Positions 25,201 through 38,500 of a DNA stretch of 64,000 nucleotides are shown one piece after another; the stretch's first letter is position 1, and each line of letters begins with the position of its first letter. A program made the position numbers and the translations under genes. The stretch covers positions 54,937,381-55,001,380 of the forward strand of contig JALJCS010000001.1 of NCBI GenBank assembly GCA_023055355.1, given 5' to 3'. Below the pieces are notes generated by a model. The model saw only the letters and a program-made list of their open reading frames with translations, ran no database searches and was not told where the DNA came from. This DNA comes from Agelaius tricolor (lineage: Eukaryota > Chordata > Aves > Passeriformes > Icteridae).

Positions 25201-26695
25201 AGTGCATTTGAAAGTTCCAAAATTGATTTTCCGGCCTATAATGTGTTTTGTACAGAACTTTCTTAGTCTTAATATTGATTTCACTGTATCTTTGTCTCTA
25301 AATTTTTTTGTACTTCCCAATTTTCTTTATTAGCTTTGGGTATAAAAGGAAGTGTAAGTCTTGTTCTTTGATGCTGCTTGGACTTTCTGAGTCTCCTCTT
25401 CTAGTAATGTTAAGTTTAGTATTAAATTGACTTAAAAGTCAAGAGTTCCCCTGGCTGTCAAAAACCCCACAATTATTTAAAAAATCTACACATCAACCTC
25501 TCATTTACTGAAATGTAGGACTTGGTATTTCCACCCCTCACTCCCCCCACCCACTTGCATTCCAGAGTTTATCTCTCATCTTCCTTGCTTCCAAGTATTC
25601 TGTTTCTTACTTATTCACTACATCCTTCATTATCCTTCAGTTCCTGTATCACGTTGTCCTCCTTTTTTTCCCATGACACCTTACCCAATTTCACTGTTCC
25701 CTGCTTCTTCTCTTCTAGCCTGCTTTTCTGCTCTATTTCCCCAGTTTCTCCCACTGCCATATTTAAGGAATGCAGAAATAAAGAGTGGATCTTTTTTCAC
25801 TAGAGGAAACTCAATATTTGCCTGCGGAGACTTCAGAGAGGTAGTGGCCATATTTGTTGAACGTATTCTATCTAAAGCTTTATTCAGAGCTGTGGGAGAA
25901 AATGCCATATTTATAAAGGGGAAAAAAAAACCTTACAGATTACTTCAGGGGGCAAGTTTTAAGGAAACAAAGACAGTTGTCACAGTTCTGGTAATCCTGC
26001 AAGCATTGGGGATTCCCTTCATAATATCTTGCTCTGAAAAATGTCCTTTCTCTCTCCTGCTCTCAGTTTCTTCAGGCAATGAGGTAGAAGGGGAAAAGAA
26101 ATGGTCTGTGAGGAGGGAAAAGCATGTATAAACCACAGAGGGAGGTGCAAGCTGCAGTTTTTGCTTAAGGAGGAAATATTTCTCTAGTGCTTGATTCTAA
26201 TTGTTTTTTCTTTTTCAAAGCAGTTATCCTGACATTATGCTACACAAATTACAATAAATACTGAATTATTTTCCACATAAGGAAACTGTTCAAAATTACT
26301 AGAAACTGGCTCTATTTTTAGAATGCTACTTTTCATAACAGTTTTTACCTTTCTTCTCTCTGTTATGACACGCTGTAGTGAATGTAGGCACAAGGACAAG
26401 ATGAAATAAGCTGGAAAATCAGAGGTATGTGGAGTTGCAAATGAGAAGTATGGGGCTACAATGCAGTGGACCTAGAATTACCAAAATTCTTTTGTCTAAT
26501 TCTACACTGGCCTGAACATAGTAAGGAATGTTCAGTTTAATTCTCACATATTGGGGGTTGTTCACTTCTCACAGAAATCTATGAGCACTTTGTCTTGTAT
26601 TTCTTGGGGTAGATCATTGTTATTTACAAAGGTTTTTCCAGATTTCCTTTTGCAGTTCAGTATGAGTTTGAAACTCATGCAAGTGATGGATGGAC
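16228..26695. other. Long unique AT-rich stretch, no gene seen
   Basis: About 10 kb with no recognised interspersed repeat. ORFs stay near chance length. The largest is 152 codons at 25673-26131 on plus; it begins inside a pyrimidine-rich tract and shows no family resemblance. Splice-acceptor-like polypyrimidine tracts occur (22900-22920 and 22975-22985) but the sequence after them hits stops quickly. Nothing further can be supported. Confidence 0.5.
25518..25770 (+). repeat. Pyrimidine-rich strand-asymmetric tract
   Basis: About 250 bp strongly rich in C and T on the plus strand, with runs such as CCCCTCACTCCCCCCACCC and CTCCTTTTTTTCCC, then abruptly normal composition. Low-complexity but not a perfect microsatellite. 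Two overlapping frames are open across it because stop codons are depleted in such sequence. Confidence 0.7.
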
Positions 26696-26759
26696 TGAAC
26701 AACTACATGAGATTTTCCATTGTTTTATGAACAACTACATGAGATTTTCCATTGTTTTA
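26696..26759. repeat. Perfect 32-bp tandem duplication
   Basis: 26696-26727 and 26728-26759 are identical (unit starts TGAACAACTACATGAG). Identity suggests a recent slippage or repair event, or an assembly artefact. Confidence 0.97.
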
Positions 26760-27712
26760 TTTAAACTTACTGCAGTAAAGGTATTATGAGGCTTCATCCC
26801 TAAATCTGATGGTATGTAAACTTCACCCTTATAAGTTGTAGGACACACAGTATGACATTGAACTTCAATTGATCAGTGTAAGATTTAAAGACCTGTGCAG
26901 TGGAGAATGAAACCTACATGGAGTGTGTTTGGCTAGGAGAAATAGGCATCAACAAACATAAGTCTTGAATGGCAATGTGCAAAGAAGAGTCTAATCTGTC
27001 AATCCAATTCTTAATTATGATATAGGATTTTAGTCCAGAGTTGCCTCGTGATGGTTCCACACAGAGGAGAGTTATCAATGTGAGAGGTTATTAGATCATC
27101 TCTGACATAACATTCTAGTTGCAGAAGTTCCCATTTTATATCAGGAAATTAGGATATGAGGTAGCATTATTAATAGCTTTATTGAGTGAAAAAAGTTTAA
27201 ATTACCACAGAAATATTTTAACAAAATTCCAACCAGACTTTTAAAAAGATCTGTTAAAAACTGCATAGAAAACCCTTTAGATGAAGACAGAGGGCAGACT
27301 TGAATGCAAGATTTCCTCTGCCTATTTAGTTCTGAAGGCTTCATGGACCACATGGGCACAATGGACTAAACACAGAAATTGCAAAATTTTGTTCTGATTT
27401 TGACTTCTCTACAGACATACATACATGCACACACTCATACAACAAAACCAAAAAACCATGAAACAGAGGTAAAAGGGGTAGAGAAAAGGGTGTGACTTTT
27501 TTTCTCTTCAGTATTATTTGTGGAAAAACTAATAAATAATCTCTTACAGAAAAGGTGGGGTTTAGGCAGAAGTCACTTTCATTTACTAATTCTGTCTTCA
27601 TAATGAGGCACATTCATTGTAGCTGTGTTGCAATTAACTGAAATCATTCAAGGTTAGTTTTGCCTAATTTTTTGACTGAAAAAAGGAACCTCTGAGGGAT
27701 TTGGGGACATTT

Positions 27713-27842
27713 TGTTGCAACATGAAGGCTTTCCTTAGGTCAAATATTTGCATGTTCCATCATTCCTCTCTATGGTATGTTGCAACATGAAGGCTTTCCT
27801 TAGGTCAAATATTTGCATGTTCCATCATTCCTCTCTATGGTA
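27713..27842. repeat. Perfect 65-bp tandem duplication
   Basis: 27713-27777 and 27778-27842 are identical (unit starts TGTTGCAACATGAAGGC, ends TCTCTATGGTA). The next four bases, TGTT, also match the unit start. The absence of any difference implies a young event or an assembly artefact. Confidence 0.97.
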
Positions 27843-28169
27843 TGTTCTCTGCTTTGCACTGAGAAGAAGAGTAGAGAATTCCTAAAGCAGAGTTTTCATT
27901 CAATAATGTAATATTTTAAATGACATGTGTACTCTATCTGTAAACCATACACCTATCTGAAAGTGAGCAATACCAACCTTACATTGAAATGCAGATCACT
28001 GAAACAGATGAAGCCTGTAATGTGGTATGGAAACTCTGGGTGCCCACTTGGAAATGGTGTGGGATCATTAATGGCTCTAAGCAAGTGAACTTGGTTTTGC
28101 ATCTCATCCAGCACAAAGAGTATCACTGTCATTGTTGAAGGCAGCTGAAGAATGTGGATTTTTGCTCAC

Positions 28170-28373
28170 CATGGCAGTAAAAGGACTCGCATGTTTGTGC
28201 CGCAGGAGTGATCCTTGTTTGAACACTGACCAGGTGTGATCCCATATATCTTGCCAAGTCTGCCAAAACCATAGTTCAAACTGGCTATGTAAGCTTCAGA
28301 GAGGTGCAGGATTTGTTCATCTTCACCCACGTAGTGCATGATGAGGAAGGAAAGACAGCACATACAACAAACA
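28170..28373 (-). other. Possible exon or decayed coding fragment, unrecognised
   Basis: On the minus strand a 204-bp segment lies between an acceptor-like GTACTCCCAG and a donor-like CATG|GTGAGC. One frame is open throughout, with a hydrophobic Cys-rich start (MCCLSFLIMHYV) and then SEAYIASLNYGFGRLGKIYG and a CSNKDHSCG patch. GC content is higher than in the surroundings. I do not recognise the peptide. The acceptor polypyrimidine tract is only moderate, so a chance frame or an old pseudogene fragment is equally possible. Confidence 0.2.
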
Positions 28374-31085
28374 CTGGGAGTACAGGTGCTTCAAGAACCA
28401 AGAAAGAATGGCTTTTCAATTGAAAAGGGAAATTCTGTCTAAAACAAAATAAATGTTAAAGCCACTATTCTCTTCCAAAAGGCATGATGTGACCTTGTAA
28501 AACAAGATCTTAAAACAATAGCTTGCAGTAACAAATTGGTGCCTTGTGTAAAAATGTTGATAACCAAAATGGCACATTGTCTTAGATTTGCTGTAAGAGT
28601 AACTGAAAGATAAGTCTTGGCTTGGCTGTCACAAAGCAGGTAATTCAGTGCTCATATTTAAAATGGAAGCAAAAACCACATTTTTCTAGAAACTATCAGG
28701 CTTTCTTTTCCTTACGACTTCTGTTGTGACTTCTAATTATTTATTTTGCATAATTTTCCTTATCTTAAGAAGAAAAGCTTTAGGCTTTGTGCCCCAAAAG
28801 ACTTTATTTCCTTATAAAATGATAAAATTGGAAGACATTTTTAAAATGGCTCACAATATTTTGTGATCATCCCTTTAAATATTCCGAGGTGGTGAATAAT
28901 CTTAATGCATCTACTTTGACTTCAGTTGTCTGTCAGGGACTTTTGTGGTGTTCTTGCTCCAATGAGGTTACTGAACTTTGAGATTTCGACTCTGATTCTC
29001 TAGAGAACTAGAAAAATGTTAATATATTGTTTCATAGCTGTACACATAAGGTGAAACCCAGAACATCACCTACCATTTAAGGGTCCATAAAAGAGAGAGT
29101 TTATTTAACTCCTTTGCTTCGGCAGGTACTGAACTTGCAGCACCCTGAGATAGTACATTTTATAATTCTCTGAATTAAAATATGACAAACCTCATATTTT
29201 GAATACATATTTAAAATATGTATCCTGAGACATTAGAACTTCTTTTTCTTGATGGTACTGGACATCAGGCAGCAGTGTTCAGTTGGTATCCCAGTACCCA
29301 GTTACAAGACCATATAAAACACTGAAAGCAAAAGTAGAGCAAAATCTATCTCTAGAATGTTGGGTTTTTAAATTTTTATTTTTTTTACCTAACAAACAAT
29401 CAAACACCCTTTAGTGTAGCAAAATTAAACCCCTGCATTTTTGCCAGGATCCTTGCACTATATGTTGCCAAAAATACCGGGAAGTTAGCCTAATTTTCAA
29501 ATATGGGCATTTTAATAGGATATTCAAATTGTTCATTTGGATACTTACATGGACACTTGGATGTGTAAATGCCCACTGTGTGGATCTAAGTGCTGATTTG
29601 GGCATTCATGTCTGAGATTTAGACATTCCATTAAAGCATTCATATTTGATACTGGACCCATAGTGTGTGTGTGTATTATTAATGTTTAAATAGAGGAAGA
29701 GCATGTGAGCCAACTATGCACCTTAGGTAATACTGGGTAGCTGAATGTATTTCTAATGCCTACACACATATTGAATGTGATAAAACAACACCACTGACAT
29801 TCCAGTAAATGTAAAGGCAATCAGTTGAACATACCTTGAGAGAATATGAAATAATCTGTGCTGTAAAATAAAATAAAAAAAACAAAAACAAGATATGCTT
29901 TTACATATAAACACAAGCAATATAAAAGCATTAGGAATATAAATATGGAAATAAACATTGAAACTCTCTTTTCTTTGCACTGTTCTACTGGAATCTGGAG
30001 AAAGGTCACTCATCGTAATAAAGATCTTCACAGTTTTAGATGTTTTCCTAAGCAGCAGTTGCCCAGTGTATTGTATATTAAGCATTCTGTACATACCAGA
30101 CACTCATTTGGTCAGGAATTCATGTCTCCACTGAGCTTTTTATGCCTTCTCCTCCTGCTCACTGAACAATCTTCTTTTATGTTTCTGTGGGCCTTTCCAA
30201 GCATTCTTCATGTACTCTATCTTAAACATAATCTTCTGCATTATTAGCACTTCAGGTATTAAAAACACATGATTAGGCAGAAGAAAAATGCAATTAACCC
30301 AGCCTCCCATCAAACTCCTTAAACTCCTGAGAGCACTAGGAAAATTTTTGTGATTGACTTTTACTTCCATAGTTCCAAAGTGGTCGATGTTAAGCTTGAA
30401 ATCATAGTGAAAGTCCCAAATTTCTGCAAAAAATTTGAATGGGCTTTTTAAAAAAGGAAATGACAAACAAAGGAAACACCCCCATTTGCAGAAGGACTGG
30501 TGTCAATGAAACAGGCACCTGAAAGCTCTAGCACAGACATCCAGCACCTGTATTTCTAAGGAAACCCTGAAGCATGCTCATCCTTGAACCAGGCTTCTCA
30601 GGGACCCTTTGCACAGCAGCCCTGGCTGGGGATGAAGAAAACCAGTGGCTCCTCCTTAGCTGCAGGGTCACAAGGGTGAAGCTCAGAGGAGTCACAGAAG
30701 CTTCATTTATAGAAAGTGCAGGTATCCTCCAAATGGCTTTGTTTTTATATGGAACAGAAAAGGAAAGGAAGTGTTGTATCAGGCTATTCCTGAGGATGTT
30801 TGTTGCAGGTACAGCCTCCATGACCAATGGTTTCCTTGGCTCTGGTATTTGCTGAGCCAGAGCAGGATCTAAAATATGTGCAAGGTATGGAATAGCAGAC
30901 AGCAGGTATGAAAACAAGGCAGAGAATGAAAGGTTAAGGAAGTGTGTAAGAAAACCCATGCGTCTTGGTGTTATTGGAAAAATGGCAGTCTGAAGAAGAC
31001 AGGAAGCAAGCATGCATGATAAGTAAACCAACAAGTTTTCCACTATAAAAAGGCAAACTCTGCTCAAATTACAACAGATTAAAAT

Positions 31086-31118
31086 AGTTTTAACAGCTTT
31101 AACAGTTTTAACAGTTTA
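31086..31118. repeat. Short TTTAACAG-type tandem repeat
   Basis: Three to four units of (T)TTTAACAG with small variations. Confidence 0.85.
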
Positions 31119-31990
31119 AGTTACAATTATCTTAAACCATCATGCAGGTATAAATTGCGTTAAAACTCAGAATTTGAGTCAAGGAACTTTAACTATTGGT
31201 GATTTTTCCAGCACTCAGTTTATGGTAGCTGGGAATAAACAATGACTTGAATTATTTTCAGGTATACTAGTCATTGCCTAAAGTACAGTACAATTAATTT
31301 CAGGCTAATTTTTTTTTATGTTTGCTGTTAGCTTGTCTGTTCTGCATGGCTTACAGGATATTTTAATACATTAGTTGACATCATAAAAATATATTACAAA
31401 GCTGTACTCATTTCTGATGCAAACAAATAGAAGTTTTGAGATTTTTTGCTTATAAAACGCCTGACAAGGTAAGGCCACTTTTGTCCTTGTACCTGGAGAT
31501 AACAAAAATGTATTTTATCAGTGTAGAAATTGTTATCACTTGTGCATAAAGGCATAATGGAACTCAATCATAAATAGTATTCACGATTAAAAGATAAAAC
31601 TTTTTAATTTGCTTGAGAAATGCTGACTTAACAAGTAACAGCTGTTGCTGAAGAAACACATTATAACAGTAAAAATATATTACCTTTACATTTAATATTA
31701 TTAATGTCAAGCTAATCATCTTCATTTCAGCTCAGACAAGTCCACAGAAAGTAATGTCCTTTTAAATATAAATTGTGAATCACACAGTTTATATGATTTT
31801 AAAAGAAATACCTGAGTTTAAGAAAGGATTTAAACAACTACATGAGTATGAGAGTAGCTCTTCAGTTATAGAAGTGTGGCAGAATATAAAGATTTAATAA
31901 ACAAATTAATTTTGCTTATAATCATGCTATATCAAATGTATTTGTATTTCTACTTTTTTGCATTTTTCAGGCTTTTTCAGTTTACTGGTG

Positions 31991-32047
31991 CTACCAAAGG
32001 TTATCCATTGTACTTAATACATCTACCAAAGGTTATCCATTGTACTT
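31991..32047. repeat. Partial tandem duplication, 32-bp period
   Basis: CTACCAAAGGTTATCCATTG plus TACTT at 31991-32015 recurs exactly at 32023-32047, separated by AATACAT. Confidence 0.95.
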
Positions 32048-35000
32048 TATTTCAGCAAGGCAAAATTTAACATTTGACTCCAAGTGCCATCATAATTCTG
32101 TAATGATTTACTTTAAAACTTCTGGATAAAATCACACTGGGGGAGGTAAAACAGCATTTTTTTCATTCCTGAATCAATAACTTCTTATATTTATGGGTGA
32201 AAATAAAAGATCCTTTTCCTTTCTTCCTTTGCACCAAAATATACATCCCATTTTTAGCCTGTGAATCCATAGGCTTTAGAAATTTGAGAAATATTGAGGT
32301 GAACCTTTCTGACATAGGATTTTTAAAATTGTTTTTGATAGAAACTATTAACTAAACATAATCCTCATCTGTGTGTGGAAAAAGAATGAATTCCTTTTAT
32401 CAAAATATAAATAAATTACCCTGTTCTATTTGTGTCTTACAGGTCATGAATTGCCAATGTCTTTTCTAAATGTGAATTGTTAGCTGGCTAATAATGGAAT
32501 TCAGTTAAATACAGTTAATTCTTCCTGTGGCTTTCTTTCTTGATATAGACTGTTCCCTGTTTCCTGTCTGCTGAAAGTGGGCTGTTCCTACAAACCTTGG
32601 AAGTAAGATTAATGCAATGCTAAATACAAGTGGTGTAAAAGGAAATACAGTGTGATAAAGTTGCAGTCTCAAAACATTCAACTCATTAGGCATTTTTCCG
32701 GCTAATCCAAGTTTTGAGAGAATCTTTTGTTGTTATTTTGGTCTTTGGCACTTGAAGATAGGGAAGATTATTTGTCCCATCTATTACATTAAATGCTTGG
32801 ATTCTGTATTTGTCTCTGAAAGAAATAGATTGTAAACAGAAAAAAAAATGTCTGTGGACCTTAATCATCCATTTTTCACTCATCTGCATCAGATTTTGCA
32901 TTTGCAACTGTACTGCAATTAGCAAACAATCTACTTTGATTATGCAAGGAATTTTATAGGATATTAAATGTAGTTAAAGAGAAAGAAACAGATTCATTAA
33001 ACTTCTAGATAGTTTGTAAAAACTTGGAAAATCCTTTAACATGTCAGTGGTGTCCAGCTTAATGGCCTGTGAGCAACCAAAGTTGCATAAGTGATAAACG
33101 TGTTCAATATTATTCTGAGTCAAGCGCTATGCATGAAAGACTCTTATATTCTACCTGAGATTTCTTCAATGAAATATTGCGCTATAATGAAAAATTAATA
33201 CTTTTAAAGATTAATCTAAGGGAACATAAAGATGAAGATCTATTTTTATTGCAAACCGGTCTGTTTGTAAAGCATGTTTCTAGAAAGGCATTAGCTCCAG
33301 TGTCCATCATATTCAGACACCACCAATCAGCCACTTAATTATTAGACACATTTCAATTTACCGTTCAGGTTTCATTTTTTCATTTCCTTTCTTTTGGGTC
33401 ATAAAATTGTCAGAACACCTTCTTTATTCCCAGTTTAGCAACAGATTTGGATTTCAGAAGGTAACTTCTCGTCTCATTTTGTCTTTCACAAGGTGTTGGT
33501 TTCTCTTTGGGGAGATGAAACCCAAAGCATCTTCTGATGGAAATATATCCTGGATGGTTGTGCACCTATTCTTCTGCGGTTTGCCATTGATACCATATGA
33601 AAAAAAGTAGTTATTGACCTTGTGGCAATTGCCTTTTTTTTATTTTTCCCAGGGATATTCCACATATCCCCTTTGGCAGAATTTTAAATTGTGGTCACAT
33701 TTTGGCAAGATAAGGTTACTTGCTTGCAGTATATTTAATAAGCTACTGGAATCAGACTCCCTCAACTAATTTCGTTATTGCATGAATTATTTAATAGAAG
33801 CTGTATCTTCTGATGGTTTACAATAAAAATTCTGCTATATTGACATTTTCTGGTTCTCAAATGCTCTGCCTTATTGCTCAATATTCTTTGAAGATACCAT
33901 ATTTGTACAGGACATACCATGTAAACTCATGTGCAGATACAGGTGGTTGTTACCTTCAGATCTTTTCAGTCTGAGATTGAGGTTATGACAGAGCCGTTTC
34001 TATGTTCAGGGAACTTTGATCATTCCTTCACCTAGCTCAAAGAGTATTTTTTCCCCATGCTTTTATCTGTGCTTGAAAGTTTTGAAGCCCTTGTATTGGT
34101 GAAGTATGTGATCTTTTCACACTTTGAGGGGGAACAGCTATGTGTGTTTTACGGCCGCCAGAATGGTATCAGTGGTCTTTTGCTAGCATAAGGTGTGTTT
34201 CTAGGTTGTGAATTTTCTTGCAAAAGCTAAACAGGCAGACAAGTCTAAAACCTCAGTCAGATGCAGAAGGATATTAGGACCACTTTCAAAATACCAATTT
34301 GGGCTGCTGTGTCGAGTCTTTACAATGCTGACAGGCTATGCAAGGCAGGGGAAGATGATACTTTAGATATAACTACTGGGGTTTTTTTCTAAGATATGGT
34401 CCACAATCTTCTACACCCTTTTGACTTTGTGCAGTTTTGACAATATTACTACATTTACCAAAACTGCTGCTCTCTTACCTACACCTCTGCTATATTTCAC
34501 ATTGCACTTGTTGCACATAATGTAGCTCCTCTTCCCCCTGACATAAATATAAGCAGATGGAAAATACATTTGTCTCTGTGGATTTGAAACAACACTGGCT
34601 GTCTTGGTAAACAGAGGGAAAAATCTAAAGGAAGAAAGAGAGTGTGGCACACTCTGAGCGAAAATGCACGAAATCAAAGCTGACAGTCAGGTCAATTCTG
34701 GCTGATTCAAAGGTCCCAGGGAATGACTTATCATCTTGGGTTAGATCAGACCTGGAGGCAGAGTCAGGGCCCCGTTATTCTGATCCCCAAGGCTACCTCT
34801 ATTGCTGACATTACTGATGACATCACACTCACTTGTGTCGTAACAGACTCATAAACAGTAATGAGCTGCTGAGCAGCAGACCAGAAAATATGAGGGAAAA
34901 CTGGGAAAAATGGAAGTGGGTAAAAGATGATTCAAGGAATAAGAAGGAAACACATAGCAGAAGGCAAATATGCAAGTAAAAGTCAGAAGTATTTAGCTGA

Positions 35001-35488
35001 GAGATGGAATATCAGCTGAATGGGACTGTGGACAGGTAAGCTGTTAGGTGACTGCACAGTCTGGGCCTGTTTTAAACACGCCATTTATCAATGAGAGAGC
35101 CCTAGCTAGCAAGGAGTTTGGAGGAAAAAAAAACAGCATGACTGAGGAACTTCAGGGGATGCCTTGAGACACTATCAAGTGGGTAAGAACTCTTAGTTTT
35201 CTATCTTGTTTGAACAACCTACTGCATTTAGATGTGATTTGGATGACTGCACAGCATAACTAAGTTATGTCAGGAAATAAGAATAAAAATTATACCTCCT
35301 TGTGTATAAATGAAAGAAGAAGTATAATTTGATTGTTGAAGGCAAATTTCTAAAGGTTGGATTGCAGGAGGTAGTAGCTTTAAAATGTGGCAGAACCATT
35401 TGAGGAAGCCAGTGGTATATTTTAAATTGTTGATGGTAGCTGTACAGCTACCCATTTTATTACTTCCTTTAAGATATTTTCTTTGCAG

Positions 35489-35537
35489 TCTATATTTCTA
35501 TTTCATACTCTTTACTTGACGGGGCTTGAAAAGAATT
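35489..35537 (+). other. Weak exon candidate, 49 bp
   Basis: Preceded by TATTTTCTTTGCAG and followed by GTAAGTA, a full-consensus donor. The frame SIFLFHTLYLTGLEKN is open across it. Such pairs occur by chance in tens of kilobases of AT-rich DNA, and no partner exon was identified. Confidence 0.12.
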
Positions 35538-38500
35538 GTAAGTACTTCTTGGTAAAAAAAGAAAAGGGCAAAAAGCTTATGAGTTTAAAGCTTGGGACTG
35601 GGGAAAAAATGCTTTTCAGAAGAGGTTTTCCTGATTCTGATATGAATGGTACTACAGATATATGGCAAATTTATTTATGTCAGTTCAAGATCTTTAAAAC
35701 AGAAGTAATGACTTCTATAATGCAGAAAACAAAATAGTTTTCTTCCCAGAAAAGAGGTAGTATAATAGTAAGAGAAATTACATTGTTCATGGAAGGCTTA
35801 TTACTTAAAATAATAGAATGATGGGTAGTAGGAAGAATTAATGACAGAAAGTAATAACAGTTTAGAGATTTAACACAGAGTTTTACTTTATTGTTTTAAG
35901 TAAAGAATGGACAGAAGGGCATTTAATTTTTTACAAAGATCTGTAATTTCCTCAACATCTAAGTCGACTATATCTCATTTTGTGGTATTTTCAGCTGTCC
36001 AAATAAAGCTGGGATTTAAAACAAGGAAAGTTATCAAATGTTTTCATAATCAATATCATAATCAACCAATCCACAGTCCCAATATTAAGAAAAATCTTTG
36101 TTTCTGGTTGTGGCTGCTATCTTGTTATTTTTTTACACTTTTTAGCCCTAACATGCTTCAAGATGTACTGAAATAACACACTCACTAAAAAACGGTGCAG
36201 TTAGCCTCTGTATTTTATTTTTTTAAGTCTGTCTTTATTCTGTATGAGCTGAGGCTCTCTCAGCACAGTTGATCATGCTCTTAAAATGCCATCTTTCTTG
36301 ACCTTTTGAACCTCTCGTGGTTCTCCTGCCTCTCTAAGGTCTGCCTCCCGAAGAAATGTGAAAAGCGATTCTTTTTCATCCCTTGATTGGTTCCTCCCTT
36401 TCTGTTACAGAAAACGAAGCTGATTCCTTTGTCTGTCCTCCTTTCTTGTTCTTTCACTGATGCTGCCTTAAATTCAGGTAGTGAGTCTTTTGGGTCAGAG
36501 TCCATTTTTCCACCTGCTCATGGGCAGGGCCACACCAGTTGGGAGACTGGTCCTTCACTGGGTTTCCTAGGCACATTGGTAATACAGTAAATTAACATCG
36601 TAAGTCAAAGGTCTTTTCTAGTTCAAAGGGAAGGGAAATTAATATAAATTGTAAGTGGTCAGCTGAAAATAAGAGAACCCTTCCTAGTAACAAGGAACTG
36701 ACAAAAGATGTATTGACTGTGTAACTATGAGTACAACCAGGTGTACACACTGCTTTTGGAATACATTGTAGAATATAACTCTTTATTGACTTCATTTTTG
36801 TATGTGTTTTACCAGGCTCTAATTGCTTTCTGCTTGCCCCTCAAATAAATTTTTTGATTATGTGCTTTATAGAAATCTTTCTAAGAATCATGTTGATTTT
36901 TAGTTGAAATAATTTCATCTCTACAGACAAGTAGAAAACACTGATATCCCAGTATTGCCAATACTTTACCTTCCCCACTTAATTTTTTAAACTTTTGATT
37001 CTTTCCCTACCCTAAGACTTAAACAAGGCTGTATCTGAGGAGGTATGTTTACAGGGTGAGGCATTCTGCTTTGCAGATTTTGCTCTACAGGACATTTTCT
37101 GGATCGATGACTCGCTTAAGGGAGTTTGTGTGCATATTTACAATGTCTTGACCTGTCTGCTGCAGCAACCTAGATGCTGAACATGCCCTACAAATGAAAG
37201 AAATGCAAGCCTCAAGTGCAAATGAAGGTTTGCTGTAGTTGTAGTGCCCCAATGTTGGAAACCTGCTACCAAAGCAGTCATGCAACCGAATGTGCCACCT
37301 TTTCACTAACAAAGTATCATCGCGGCAGTAGACTGGAGCAATCCTTGAGTGACAGAAAAAAATAGGAGCCAAGATGATTAATTAAGTAGTCAATAGCGAA
37401 CTCATCCCAAATGTTTGCAACAAGCAATATGATTGAGTGTGTGGAAGCAGCATTGCATTTAAACCCCAGATACTTATCAATACTGGTAGAAAGCACTCCA
37501 AAAAATTGGATGTTGTTTGTAGTAGATCATTTCAGCAGTGATTCATCAAATGCTATCACGTATATCTGACAGAACTCAAAACTGGCAAGTGTTCTAATGG
37601 AACATAATAACAATGATGAGTCGTACATTAGTAGCACTTACTAAAAAGAATTCTAGGATTGACAAATTGGAGAGGCAATGTTGGCAGACTTAAAATGAAG
37701 CATTTGTACAGTATATACAGTACTCAGAGATGTGGAATAGATTCCAATATGAAATGCAGAGATATTTCTTAACATCTTTCTCAAACTTCATGCCAAGATG
37801 GTGCCTAATTTTTATCCTGTCACTCACAAACCCCTTTGCATCTGTTGTTTCAACATGTGAACAGTGACCCGGTTCAAGCTGCTGCTAAAATTTGAGTACT
37901 AATTAATAAGAGGGAAGCTGGCTGATGGATAATTAAAATCAGAGAAGGAAATTCTGGACAATGTATTTTCAAAACTGCACTTGGAAGAAAGATGTAGAGT
38001 GGTTTAAGAAAAATAAAACCATTTTAAAAAGAGAAGTATTTGCAAGGAGTATCACACATTTTAATTGCCATGGAAAACTCCAACTTTTCACCTTCCTAGG
38101 ACACTTCACCATAATCATACCAGCTGCTGGGCTGGCCTTGTACTTGACTCAGTTGCATTACTTCTCCCAAGAGCACATAATAAAAAAGCAAGTTTTATAG
38201 GGCTCTACCTCATCAGTGTTACTCAGAGTTGCAAGCCTCTAACAAGTGTAACTGCTAATCTGTTTTTTATCTTCTCTTATTTTATTTCTCTATGACTGAT
38301 TACAAGAGAACAGTAATCCAGAATAGAGTTTTCCGCAAAAAAACCCAGAGTCTTGCTCATATATAGCTCTAAAAAAATATTTTGTAGTTTTTTTATCTCT
38401 GGAGATTCTTTTGATCTACTATTTGCTTCACTTTAAAAGATGGTTTCACCAAGAGTATTATCTGACTTTTGTTTTTAACTGTTGTGGGTAACCAAGTTAA

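Noticed and set aside
25673..26131. 152-codon plus-strand ORF as a gene
   Set aside because: Begins in a stop-poor pyrimidine tract, has no domain, and its length is within chance for 64 kb.
30528..31067. 179-codon minus-strand ORF with hydrophobic start, considered as a membrane protein or receptor fragment
   Set aside because: No receptor motif or clear set of membrane helices, no splice or polyadenylation context. Left as unrecognised.
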